From Heliopora coerulea (taxonomy: Eukaryota > Cnidaria > Anthozoa > Scleralcyonacea > Helioporidae): a stretch of DNA of 64,000 nucleotides. This document shows positions 1 to 12,000 of the stretch, one piece after another. The position numbers and the translations under genes were made by a program. Every line of letters starts with the position of its first letter. Positions within the stretch are counted from its first letter, which is position 1. The notes below the pieces were generated by a model. The model was not told where the DNA came from. It searched no databases and saw nothing but the letters and a program-made list of their open reading frames with translations. Location: the NCBI GenBank assembly GCA_030142905.1, contig JASJOG010000084.1, positions 310,001-374,000 on the forward strand. Direction: 5' to 3'.

Positions 1-118
1 TAACCAACCACTGTCAGATAATGTCAACATGTGTGGGGTAAATCTGCTGTAATAAGTTTGTGAAACTATAAAAGTTACAATTCATCCTGATTCCTATTTC
101 TAAATGTTATTGATTCAG

Positions 119-3100
119 ATTGCTTTGTAATTATTTGGAAACTCAATAACAACTCTGAGATGGAGAGTTCCTCACAGTTTGAAGGGTTGAATTCAGAAGA
201 TGCTGAAAGTAAAGAATCTTGGCAGGTTGTGAAAATGCTAAGGTACACTTGGGATTCAGCTTTCATAAGATTTTTTAAAAAGGCTTTTCAAATATAGACA
301 AATGATTATAACCATAAAGGAGCATGTGCCCCACTCTGCTGAATAAAATTGTCAAGTGTTAACCAGAATAAACTGTAAAGTGCACTCTGGCCCTTTAATG
401 GGATAAAACATGTTTATGCAGAAGTCCATATTGACCTCTCTGTTATAGTATTAATATCCATACAATATAAAGAACGGGATTCAGTTGTACAACTTCAGGG
501 ATAAGATAACTTGAACTGCAAATGTGTGTTGAATATCTCTGTTTTAACTTTTGTGTTGTTCATCAGGGGCCATATTGAAGACGTGTATGACGTAGCTTGG
601 TCTCCAAATGGTTCTCAGTTGATATCAGGATCAGTGGACAACAGTGTGATTATTTGGGATACAACAAAAGGTATTGAACAACAAGCTACTAAGAACATTT
701 GGAAGAATGTTTACTCTGTTGCCTCCTGTTTGTAAGAAAACACCACATGTATTTCCCTTTTCATTGGCTGCCAGGACTCTATTTGCTTCCACTTCATATT
801 GACTTTTCTTTACTCTGCAGGAGACAAGTTAAAACTTCTGAAAGACCATGGCCAGTATGTGCAGGGTGTTTGCTGGGATCCTTGTGGTGCATATGTTGCT
901 TCATATTCCAGTGACAGAACATGTCGAATATACTCAACCTCTAACTATAGGTGTTGTTACAATGTTAATAAAATTACTGTTCCAAACTCTTTGAAGTCAG
1001 GAGATGTTGATCAGGTATATATATTTTGTCACAGTAGTGTTAATACAGCATGGAACTCAAGGAGAAATAATGGAAGGAAGGAGGAAGAGGAAGGAAAGCA
1101 GGAGGGTGGGGAGGGAGGAGGGAAGGAGCAAAAGAGGAAATTGAGATAGCCAAATTGATAAAGTTCAGTTTATCTTAGCCATATTTTCTGCCAGTGGATT
1201 TGAAAAATGGGAAGATGTAATTTGCCCTGAAATGAAGTGACACCTTGTGCTGTATAGCTTAATATTTTGCTTTTGTTTTACTTGTTGTTGACAAATGTTG
1301 TTCATTGTTCTTAACAAGTCTGTGTTACCTTGTCTGTTAGAATCCCAAACAGATAAAACTTTTCCATGATGAAACAATGCCATCATTCTTTCGTCGTTTG
1401 ACTTTCTCCCCTGATGGTTCCCTGCTGCTTGTTCCAGGTAGGCAAACATGAAAGTTACTGTATTCCTGGGCTATCACCTAGTGTAAAGGAGTAAACTGTG
1501 TGTTGTTTCAGCTGACCATTTGCACAGTAATTGAGATTTGTATGTAAGTGTGTTTTTGTATGCTTTAGGTGGCCGGCTTGAACTGAAAGAACAAGCAATA
1601 AACATGACATTTGTGTTCACAAGAGCTTCTATGAACAAGTGAGTCCAGAAAGGTGACCAAAGGAATAGGTCCAAAATAGCTGTCATCAGACCAACATTAG
1701 AGACACAATGTGCCTTTAAAAGCAAAGAAGGAGTCAGAGGGTGTCAAAGTTGATATTGGAGATTTGAAATGAGCTGTTAGTCATTCTAGCAAGGCATTTT
1801 CACAGCATTTGAAGAGCAGTATGAGTTAACTTTTGCACAGAAAGAATTAGATACCTCATCAGTATTAAAGTTTGGTTCTAATTGCTTTAATTCAATTGCA
1901 GATTGTCCCTGACTGTAGTAAAAATAGACTTCAGTTCTGTCTAACCACAACTACTACACTCCCCTACAACTGTATTACAACAATGACAACTTTACTGAAT
2001 GCAAACTAGACCTGACAGGACTTCTTTCTTTCACCAGACCAGTTATGTATTATCCAGCCTCAAAGAAACCAGCGATTGCTGTAAGATGTTGTCCAGTGCT
2101 GTTTCAACATCGACAGGCAACAGTGGACACTACAGGTGTGCATAACTGTTTCCCTGCGCTCTGCATTGACCATTGATTTATTGGCTTTTCAGAGCTGCAA
2201 AAGATTTTACTTATTACATGGTTTTTCCATTTTATTTTGTATCCAGACAAGAACAATGAAGAAAAAAATCCCTCAATTTTCAAGTAAGTTCATTTTTGAA
2301 AACCACCTGTAGTAGTTCAAAGTATCAAACTTTGAACTCATCCTTTTTTCCACGGTCTGTTATTTTTAAGTTATGTGGATGATGCTATACTACTTCTCAA
2401 GTTTGCAATGGTCTTGTATGATCTCAGTTGGAAGATCAAGCTTCACCCCAATAGGCAGAACAAACGTTAAACGCCAAGTTGTCATTTGAGAGATTTTTAG
2501 AAAGATAACTGTTCACGTTAGAATTAAACGTGAAATCGCTCGACTGACATCGAAAAGCCAAACGTTCTCCAGCAATCCACCGGGAAAATTCGGTCACAAC
2601 AAATCTGCTGTTTTCCTCAACTACAGAACGGGAAACTTCATCTTGCATGCCAATCATGTTGTGATGGATTAACACCAAGAAGATCCAGTACATTAATTCT
2701 GAGTTTGTTATATTTTAGGCTTCCTTACCGTATGGTCATAGCAGTTGCTTCGTTGGACAGTGTTGTTTTGTACGACACACAACGAACATGTCCTTTCGCA
2801 TTTTTTTCAAATATGCATTATGCTTCCCTGACAGATATAAGATGGTTAGTAAACGGGTATTTTTCTTCTTGACTATACTTTATCTGTTGGAAAAATCTAT
2901 TCCTAAGATTAAAATTTGCGGTGGCATTTTTGAATCAATTTTTTGAATCACCATCTGAATCTCGGTAGCTCAATGGTTGGAGCGTCTCACGGGTCATCAG
3001 AAGGTTGCGGGTTCGATCCCCGTCTGGGGCTCAGAAATCGTTCTTCTGAGGATAGAGCTTGACGAACGTTCATTTCTCATTCAAGATATCTCCAAGCTCC

Positions 3101-4692
3101 TACGTTTTCCAAAATATATATCTGGAATGTGAAATGACGAATGAGTCATTATTCTTACATAAAATAAAATAGAGTGCTGCGTGGGCACTGTTGAAATCTT
3201 AGTGAAATGATCGGAAAGGTCTGAGTTGTGCCGAAATGTGAAGAGTAGTTTTCTAACGTTTCGAGCGAAGGCCCTTCGGTTTTCTCTCTGACGAAGGGCC
3301 TTCGCTCGAAACGTTAGAAAACTACTCTTCACATTTCGGCACTACTCAGACCTTTCCGATCATTTCAAAAAAATTATTCTTACAAAGATATCCATGAAAT
3401 ACTAGGACTTCTCCTATTCAGAAAAACAACAGTTCACCACTAACAAAAACAAAAAAATCGTACAGTATTTCTGTCCATCATAGCAGTTGCGGTACGTGCA
3501 TCTACATCAATTTAGTCGGTAAGTCTATAAGACATCACACCAACTATGAAAAGAAAAAAATTAGATAAAATTAATCGGTTAAATACATAAAGTTCATATA
3601 TTACATTCAGCTAACAGTCCGCCGATCTACCAACTACGTTGCAAGCCCAGCGAGGAAGCCGGCCCTAAGAAACAGATGTTGTATCGTAATGCGTCTCAAT
3701 TCACCTGTTTTTGCGTAGGTCTTCTGATGGGAGAATGTTAGCAGTCTCTTCCCGAGACGGATATTGTTCCTTAGTGACTTTCGGAAAAGGAGAATTAGGT
3801 GTTCCTTATCACCAGACGCCACAAGAAGTGATTGAGAAACGCAGACCAGTCAGAGAAACAAGTCCAAACCCGAGAAATACTTCAACACCCAAGCGACAAG
3901 TCTCAGGTATGGTATAAGGCCAGAAATCTCACAGGTTTTCGACAAGATAAGCCCGCTGCAGGGTTCCAACCCTGTTAACAAGTTGGAAGTGTACTGTTAT
4001 ATTACCCAGCTACGACGAGATTGCGACTGACAAGTTTGTTGCCACTCGACATAGGAGGACCGTGGCGTGTAGTTCAAATAGAATGCAACAGGCTTGTCAA
4101 CTTCTAAAATGTCAGAAATTGTTTCAAGCCTGGGAATAACTCCTTAAGAACTTGTTGCAACAAACGGCTAGCCCTACCAAGAAGGCTGGCTCTCTTTCAT
4201 ATAAACACTCCCATGTAGTCTTACTGTTTATTCCAGGTTCTTTTTCACTAATTTCTGTTTTCATAATTCTTAGAAGTACCTATGAAAGAGCCAACTAAAG
4301 AAAAAGACCGCACTATTTCGCCGAAGATGTCATCTCTTTCGATAAAGAACTTTGTGAAAGTTCAAAGTGCTAAGCCGACCGCTTCCTCGACAGCACAAAA
4401 TTCATCCCCTAACTCCGCTGCTCCTAGAAGAGTCTCTTTCTTTACACTAAAATCTGCGAAGACAATTAAAGACCCGAATGTCACTGTCAAACCAGCAACT
4501 ACATCACCGCGCGTAAATGGTCCGTCTTTGAATGAAAAAGACAGTTTAGAAAGAGAAGTTCCAAGAACAACTCAACCTCAACGTCGGAGAGTCGGTTTTG
4601 TAACTTTGGAGCCGTCTCAAAACTCGTTATTGTTAAGACGAGAGAGGCCACCAGTTCCACTTGAACCAGATATAATAATCATAAATGATTGA
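119..4692 (+). CDS. CHAF1B: Chromatin assembly factor 1 subunit B (CAF-1 p60), 5'-partial
   Basis: WD40 subunit of CAF-1, the nuclear histone chaperone that deposits H3-H4 behind replication forks. Ten exons read through in consistent phase: 119-242, 567-670, 821-1014, 1341-1437, 1569-1638, 2038-2135, 2247-2283, 2719-2844, 3719-3906, 4274-4692 (484 codons plus stop). The first visible exon begins inside a WD repeat (DCFVIIW), so the start codon and N-terminal blades lie upstream of base 1. Family landmarks are [67 protein letters not shown] and [21 protein letters not shown]. The last exon encodes a basic, Ser/Pro-rich tail with two short repeats, RRVSFFTL and RRVGFVTL. They resemble the B-domain-like ASF1-binding motifs in the vertebrate p60 tail; that function is inferred. 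An AATAAA near 5094 could serve as poly(A) signal. Exon borders are hand-called and identity is secure. Confidence 0.95.
308..406 (-). repeat. TTAA-MITE family, copy 1 (diverged)
   Basis: Reverse-orientation, degraded member of the ~100-bp family described at 49019-49118. Recognisable parts are GTTAACCAGAATAAA, AAGTGCACTCTGG and CCCTTTAATGGG. It lies in a CHAF1B intron. Confidence 0.55.
2955..3040 (+). repeat. tRNA-derived SINE head (pol III A and B boxes)
   Basis: Inside a CHAF1B intron. It shows an A-box-like TAGCTCAATGG at 2966-2976 and a B-box GGTTCGATCCC at 3010-3020 at tRNA-like spacing, with a D-stem GCTC/GAGC. The acceptor strands do not pair, so this is a tRNA-derived retroposon promoter rather than a working tRNA. 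Its body may run to the hairpin at 3204-3366. Confidence 0.6.
3204..3366. repeat. 75-bp-arm near-perfect hairpin
   Basis: The left arm 3204-3278 is the reverse complement of the right arm 3292-3366 with one mismatch, around a 13-base loop. It lies in a CHAF1B intron. The arm carries TTTCGAGCGAAGGCCCTTCG, related to a sequence at 41384-41413. It probably derives from a mobile repeat by foldback duplication. Confidence 0.9.
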
Positions 4693-6020
4693 AAAGAAGT
4701 TAGCGTCCTAACTTTATGATTTTTGAATGACTTTGCCCGAACATTCACTTTCAGCCAAAAGCACATCTGGCTTTTGGTAAGGTTCCGCATTTGAAGAAGG
4801 CATATTTTGTTAAAATTACTCCTGCAAAAGGGGGATGTAGAATAACAGAGAGTTTGAGTATGAATGTGTATCGAATACCTGAATTGAATTATATGTTAGT
4901 TTTTGATGCTAGACGTCGTTTCTCTTGTTTTTTTATGATTACATGCTCGTAGTAATTTGGAGCAGTTTTGCTGAACAGTGCATTTTTTTCTAAGACGGAA
5001 ACATACGGACGTACAGACAGACCGACAACATACACTAAATACAAAGCAATGCATACAAGATTGAAGAACGTTGCGAGACTTGAGAAAAGTACAATAAAAA
5101 CAGGATCTGGAGATGAGGATTTTCTAGTTGTTCGAAAGCCTTTATATCACAAGGGTTAACGTCACAGTTTGTTAACATGGGTTGCCTTCTTGTGCTTCAT
5201 GAAACAATAAGCAGACTTAAAACAGGCGAAAAAATCCCGTGCTTACGTACTCATATTAGCACGGCTACGGACCAACTGGAGTTAGCGTCATTTAAAACAT
5301 TTCATTCAACAAATACATCCAATACATACATACATACATACATACACACACACATACATAGATACACACACAACTTATACAAATACGTATGTACAATTAT
5401 GTACAAGTATATACTGGATGTCTGTGTTGCAAAGAGAACTAGAAAGTTTCATTCAGTAGTTACTAATGAGGTCTATAATTTGGCTCCATGAGACTAGATA
5501 AAGTTCCAGTGCGGCAACTGATTTCCAATGGCGCTCCCGAAAACATGTTAGCAGTATTTTTGTTGCCGTGAACAAGTACAACTGGTACTGAACATTTCTT
5601 CACGGCTGGCTGAGCGGGTAAGTCGACCTTGAAGACGAGTGTATAGAGAATACCACTAATTCGCTCAATTTAATGTAATTTAAAATATAACTTACATTTG
5701 AAAGCTAATATTAAAAAATACAAAGGTAGCGATGTTTGTCCCTTAATGGACTGAACTCTATGATCGGTTGATGATATAGAAAATTCTTGGTTTGAATGGT
5801 TCGTCTTTCGCGTAAGTTTGAGGGACAGCATTAAATTGTGAGTTAAATTTCTTTCAGGTGTTGTCAGTATTTTTACCTACTTTTAAATTATCTGGGTTCA
5901 GGTCCATTTATCGTGAAGGGGTGAAAAAAAAAAAAAAATCTAGTATCCATGTGAAATTGATTTTGTAATTTAATTGTTCCACTATTTTGACCTCTTTCAG
6001 TTGGTTGTCGATAGCCAAGA
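4693..6020. other. Intergenic spacer CHAF1B / secreted vWA protein
   Basis: No supported gene. It contains a tetranucleotide ATAC/ACAC microsatellite at about 5322-5370 and a short poly(A) run near 5925. The end of the spacer should hold the promoter and 5' UTR of the gene starting at 6021; no motif is confidently recognised. Confidence 0.6.
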
Positions 6021-9000
6021 ATGCAAGCGACGCAGTTCACTGTCTTCATGTTCAGCTGCATTATTTCACTTGTCCAAGGTAAGTTTACAGTAGCATTATA
6101 CAGACACCAAAGAGCAAGAGTTTCATCTCTCGCCAGATATTATCCCATTTAATCGTGTTCTTACAACGAAAACAATTTTATTACGCTTCATTTATCTTCA
6201 AATGCGAAATAAAACCTGCGTTGATATGGTTCACCTGATAAGCAAGCAACAGATAAACGGCTTTGCTTCGGAATTCGGCTACATTGCAGATGATAATGAC
6301 ACACGTTAATTCAATGTCTTTGTTTCGTGTTTCATGCGGGGCACAAATGTTTGTCCTAGAGTAAAGAAACACCACAAATGAACAGCCTTGGTCAATCTTG
6401 GATAAAATGTGTCCATTCGACAATTCTGAGTCCGTCACAGCCTTGCCTTATGAAATTATCGGTCAGATAATTTTTAGGATTCTTTGACTATAGTAGAACC
6501 ATTAACCTTCTGAGGACCACTGAGATATATTGACCACTGATCTGCAACAACTCGAATTGTAAATGAAAGTCACAACTTTTATAATCCGTAAGCTCGTGAT
6601 CCTTACTGAGATGCGGTCACTGAGCTACGTGCACGCATGTACATGGACGAACCATTTCCCTCAGAGACGGTGAGCGAAGGTGTCATGTATGTTTACAACC
6701 TGAAACCTTTTATCTATCAGTGAGATACCCCACCTATTAAACTTACATAGACTAAGCTGGTGAGCGAGGGTGACAAGTGTATAACCAGCAACCTTTTGAT
6801 GACCACTGTGATGTATTAACCACTGAAGTATAAGGACTAACATGGCAAACAAAGCTCACATGTGAAATGAGTGTTGGTTCAACTGGAGAACATATGCATT
6901 GCCCAACAGGAAGACACAAATTACAATACTTGTAATTAGGAATGATTAGAAACTATGGTGCATGAGCAAGCTCCATGTCATGTTTCGTGTGTCCCATGGC
7001 GAGTATCGAAGCAGTAAACATCTAATGAACGCCATCGAGCAATATATAATGTTTTGACCAAATATTACAAATGTTTGAAGGTGGATCGTAAGTCGTATTA
7101 ACTGTCATTTGCAATACTCCTTTATTCTTAGGACATAAATTTCTGATTGATCGAGATTTAATCCTGCAAAAAGATGGTTTTAGATTCAATTTTCGTGATG
7201 GAGAGGGAGAAGTGAGAGGAACTGGTAAGTAGAGAAGTTGAAGAATGGTGATGGTTAGAGTAAGACCTTTGAAGGTTTTTGTCGCTTGGTTAAATTTTTC
7301 AATGCCTAACAACGGAACAGAAGGAATACCAAACAATGAAAAATCTGAATAAATAAATAAATAAACCAAAAGAATCCCAACAAACGAATGAACGAACTAA
7401 ATGAGTGACTAAATAACCAAACAAGCAAAAAAACGAATGAATCTTGATTTAGGTTTTCAAAGTCTGGGCTGTTGGAAGGACACGTGGGACAGAGCAATAG
7501 AACCACTGGAAGGCAAACATAAGCTACTCATGGACATCAACTACAGACTTAGGGAAGATCCTTTAAGGAAATGTGCCGTGGCAGCTTTAGAGAATCACCT
7601 GCAACTGTTTGCCATTGAGAACGATGGCCAATGCTTGGGGGATAAAACCGCTGCATATCTGTACCAGAGGTTTGGTCGAGCTCATAAATGTAAAGGTACA
7701 ATTACAACGAAGTTGATTCAGTTTCGCACCACATATACGATGGTTTGTTAAGCTAAGCGTACGACTTTTTAATAAACTTACATAAGACAAGATACTTGGT
7801 TAACGGTTTGTAGCAAGGTGTAATTTATGTTGCAAGTTATATCGCGGAAAAAGTTATATTTGTTTATAATTGCTTTGTTTAGAAGATGGATATGGCGGTC
7901 CTTGGAGCATGCAGGTCTACGGGTAAAATTACGTTCTTTTTAGTCCCATATCGACCGCTAACCTACGTCAACGTATCACTCTATTCTCCACTCCCCTCCG
8001 CCGATCCCCTCCTCGTGATTGTCATGAGAATAATTGGAGCAAAAAATTACCAATTCTTAAAGTAATTCTCAGACCTGGTTACGTTAGTTTCACAGGTTTT
8101 GAAGTGAAGCCACAAAGTGGTGGGTACACAAAGTGGTCAAAGTGGACAAAGTGCTCACAGGCGTGTGGTAAGGGGATCAAGAAAAGATCTCGTAGTTGCA
8201 CACAGCCAAGACCAGCTAACGGAGGAATGGACTGTAGACGATTGGGGCCGAAAGTGCAAACAAAGTCATGTCAAAATGCCTGCTCGGAGAAGGACATCGG
8301 TATGGTATTTGGTATTGGCTGTTCGCTTACCCAGCGGTTACAAGGACAATAAGAAATTAAAAACAGAATCGGGATCAGGCGTCCCCTGGCTGCACGAGTG
8401 ATCTGGACTTTGTTTGCTAAATTTACACTGTGTTGTTAGTGCTTGTTTATCTCTAGCCACTATGTAAACGGGAAGTTTATTTAGCGAGTGAAGGAAATCT
8501 TAACATTGGTGTTCTTTGATTCCACTAGGAAGTCTCAACACACTTCCCTTGTCACTCAGTCCAATAACACAAACCTTTATCGTTCCCAAGGTAAGTAGTT
8601 TCACAAACTCTCATCAGTCCACCAGTGGTTCGACCCACAGAAAGGACGATATGGATGGAGAAGATGAAGACAACAACAACAACGATGGCGATGATGAAGA
8701 CATGCAGAAGACCGATATGACAAATAACAGCGAAGACACATCGAAAATCGATGATAAAATGACGAAGTCAACCGATGAGATGACGACGACGAGCAGGGAC
8801 AAGACTGCTCCAACAGACAACACGAAACTGGAGGATAATTCACAAGAGAAGACATGGAACAATGAAATGAAAACTGTAAGTGCTGCAGGATTTTCGAGTG
8901 AATAGGAATGATAGGATCTTATCGTTGAGATAAAATGACAACACGTGTTAAAAATCCAATTTAAATGAGAAATAGTTTAACATTACTGTCCTAAAACGTT

Positions 9001-12000
9001 TGAATATGTTTCCATTCTCTGGGATTATGATGTATCGAACTATTCTTTCTTCTTAGTCTTTATTGGTGACCTTGGTCGATCGCCTAAAACTAAACGGAAT
9101 ATCGAGCACCAATACTACCGACCTGATTAGCTGTTTGTTTCCTAACCTTACTCCACATGGAGAAAAACTAATTTCAGGACAATAATCCCAGTTTAGTTAT
9201 ATTAAATTCACCAATTAGAAGACTGAAAACATGTCACGCGATCATTAAGTGGATTATCAAATACAATTGTTTTATTTGATGTATGTGACTAACTCACCAG
9301 AGTCTTTGGCACCTATTGCTACATTAGTGGGCGAATTGTAGGCTAGAATTGTACCCTTGAGAGAACATGGCATAGCCCAGAATGAATAGTCCTACGCGAC
9401 AATTACGGCGTTTAGATAAATCCTTAGTTCTCCATTCAGTAATTTCCTGTGCCTCAACAGGCTCACGATGTGCTCCGCGCAAGATGGCTGTCCATAGCCA
9501 GAAACCGTCTGAAAACTTCCACCCAACAGGATGAGCACAGTTCCTCACGTCAGAAAGTTGTCGACGCCTCTCTGACGGAAGGGGAGCCGTCAAGCACTGA
9601 CAGCGACGACGAAGATGAAGAGATGAATGAGGAAATGGAGGATGAAATGCAAGAAAGCGGGACAAAAAGGGTCACTGAAGAATGCATATGTCCTGCTGTC
9701 AGTAAGTTGGATCATGTTTCATATGTCCGGTGCTACTACTAAGTCACCATTTTGTACCAAGTAAAATTGAACGCAAACAACCACGAGACACGCACTTTCA
9801 CTACCAAATTCACCTCAATTATCACCCCACCTGCACAAGTGCCACTCCACATAACTACCTACAGTAATCTTCATTATCACTATTGATGCAACTTCAAACA
9901 ATCCCCTTCACTGTCAGTCTGTCTAATACAAGTGCCCCCAACGACGCCTCCTTCTCAACAAAATAACTAAAAGACAAAAGACCCGTTCACTTGGAGACTC
10001 AGACTGTGTGGGGCAGTCAAAGGCTTCAACCATTGCTCTACTCTTCAACCCCCCCCCCAGTTGATCTCATCTTCAACAACTATATATGAAGACAAAGGAC
10101 CTTTTCACTTGGAGACTTATGCTGTGTAGGGCAGTCAAAGGCTTCGCAGATCCCTCGGCTGCAGGTGAAATTTCATCGCAAATTTCGCTCAATTTTTCCC
10201 TCACAAACTTTCTCTTACGATAGTTCAAAGCTTCATTCTCCATTCCCACCAATTCCTTCCTTAATCTTCCTTGCAGTGTGCTTACACTTGGCCGACACCG
10301 GTGTTCTCATCGATAATTCCAACGTCACAGAAATGGCGGACTTGGTAGAGATGAAAAGCTTTGCTAAAGGCCTTGCGGCAGGCTTTGGAACGAAAGAGGA
10401 AGATATTCAAATGGGAATAATAGCGGCCGGCTTACGATCGCACATCGTTGTACCATTTCACGAAACATTGCCTCTGCACGACCTCGACCGACGGGTGGAC
10501 GGCATCCGTCGCGAAAACGGGCCTTCTGCACTGGGACAGGCGTTCAAGCGGGCGGAAGCTTACTTGCTGGCAAAACAAAAGAAAGCTATTCCACCTTTAC
10601 TGAACGATGTTCTGTTTGTAATGGTCAGCGGTGATAGTGACATCGATGTGCATGCGCCAGTGAAGGACCTGAAGAGCAGTGGGGCTAAGATTGTCGTTAT
10701 TGGTGTTGGTAAAAATGCAAAGTTAGGAAAGGTAGCACAACAAGCTGATAAAGTGTTTATGGTTCCCCCTGGCGCTGGAAACGCTCTTGTGAACGCGATC
10801 ATTGCGGCTGTATGTAAGACTGGTGAGTAAAGACGTTTAGAAGGGGCGGATGGGAGAACCGTGTACGAATATTTAAAATTCCTAGTGACGGTCTAACATT
10901 GAACTCTAAAAAGAATGGAGCGATAGCTCGTACCGGGTCTCACCATTGAATGAAGCCGACATGGGGGCAGCCATGCAGGTCAAAAACACGAGAGGGAAAA
11001 AGTTGTATTGAACCTTTATTTATCATTGATAGTTAATTCTGACAAATATGCAGTCCTACCGACATTGTCCTCTACTTACTAAGGATAAAAAAGTAAACTG
11101 TCGAAAAATACGAAATTTGGGTTAAGTTTTTCGCAATAAGTTGCGTGTTTTATTGCGTAGGAGACTGGAATGACCTGCAAATTGATCTACATGTCAGCCT
11201 CCATGTTGGCTTCAAAATACAGTTTGCTGGTATCGTTCCAGTCTTTTTACAGTTCAGTACGGTCTAATCATCTTTCACGCGTGATTAAATCTGTTGTATC
11301 AAGGTTTCCAAACGAATGTTACGAAAATTGGAATTTTGCCTCACTAGCAAGTTCAAAAACGTGATCGAGAAGCTCTTTTTTTGTTTCAGATTTGATGGGG
11401 AAAGTAGGTCCAAACGTGAAGCCATGTCCTTGTATGTTGAGCCCACCAAAGAAGAGAACTTCGTCACAAGCTTTCATCGCTAAAAGCTCACCATGTAAGA
11501 GTTCGATCGTCCACATTTTTGCATCAGAAATATGGTAGATATTGGATCAGGAAATGAGAGCATTGTTTGTTGATTTTATTCGAAGATTTGATGAATATAG
11601 ATAGAAAATAAACTACAATTTCAAGATGAACTGATAAACTTCTTGAATGATTTGAACATACATTATCTAGATTCCGTTTCGTCTGGTTTTAAAAGTACGG
11701 ATTCTACTTCTGGAAAACACCAGACAGAGATCGTCACAAAACCTGCAGTTTCAGGGACGGAAGTCGACCTAGAAACCACAAGTTCAATGGGTCCACCTGT
11801 TGATCAAATTTCCAATAGTTCACGGAAGTCAACTAACACCGAAAACACAAGTTCCAAGAGTCCATCAGTTGATCAAGTTTCCAATAATTCACGGAAGTCA
11901 ACTAACACCGAAAACACAAGTTCCAAGAGTCCACCAGTTGATCAAGTTTCCAATAATTCACGGAAGTCAACTGACACCGAAAACACAAGTTCCAAGAATC

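Noticed and set aside
2955..3040. tRNA gene
   Set aside because: A and B boxes are present but the acceptor strands do not pair and no good anticodon arm forms, so it is a SINE head.
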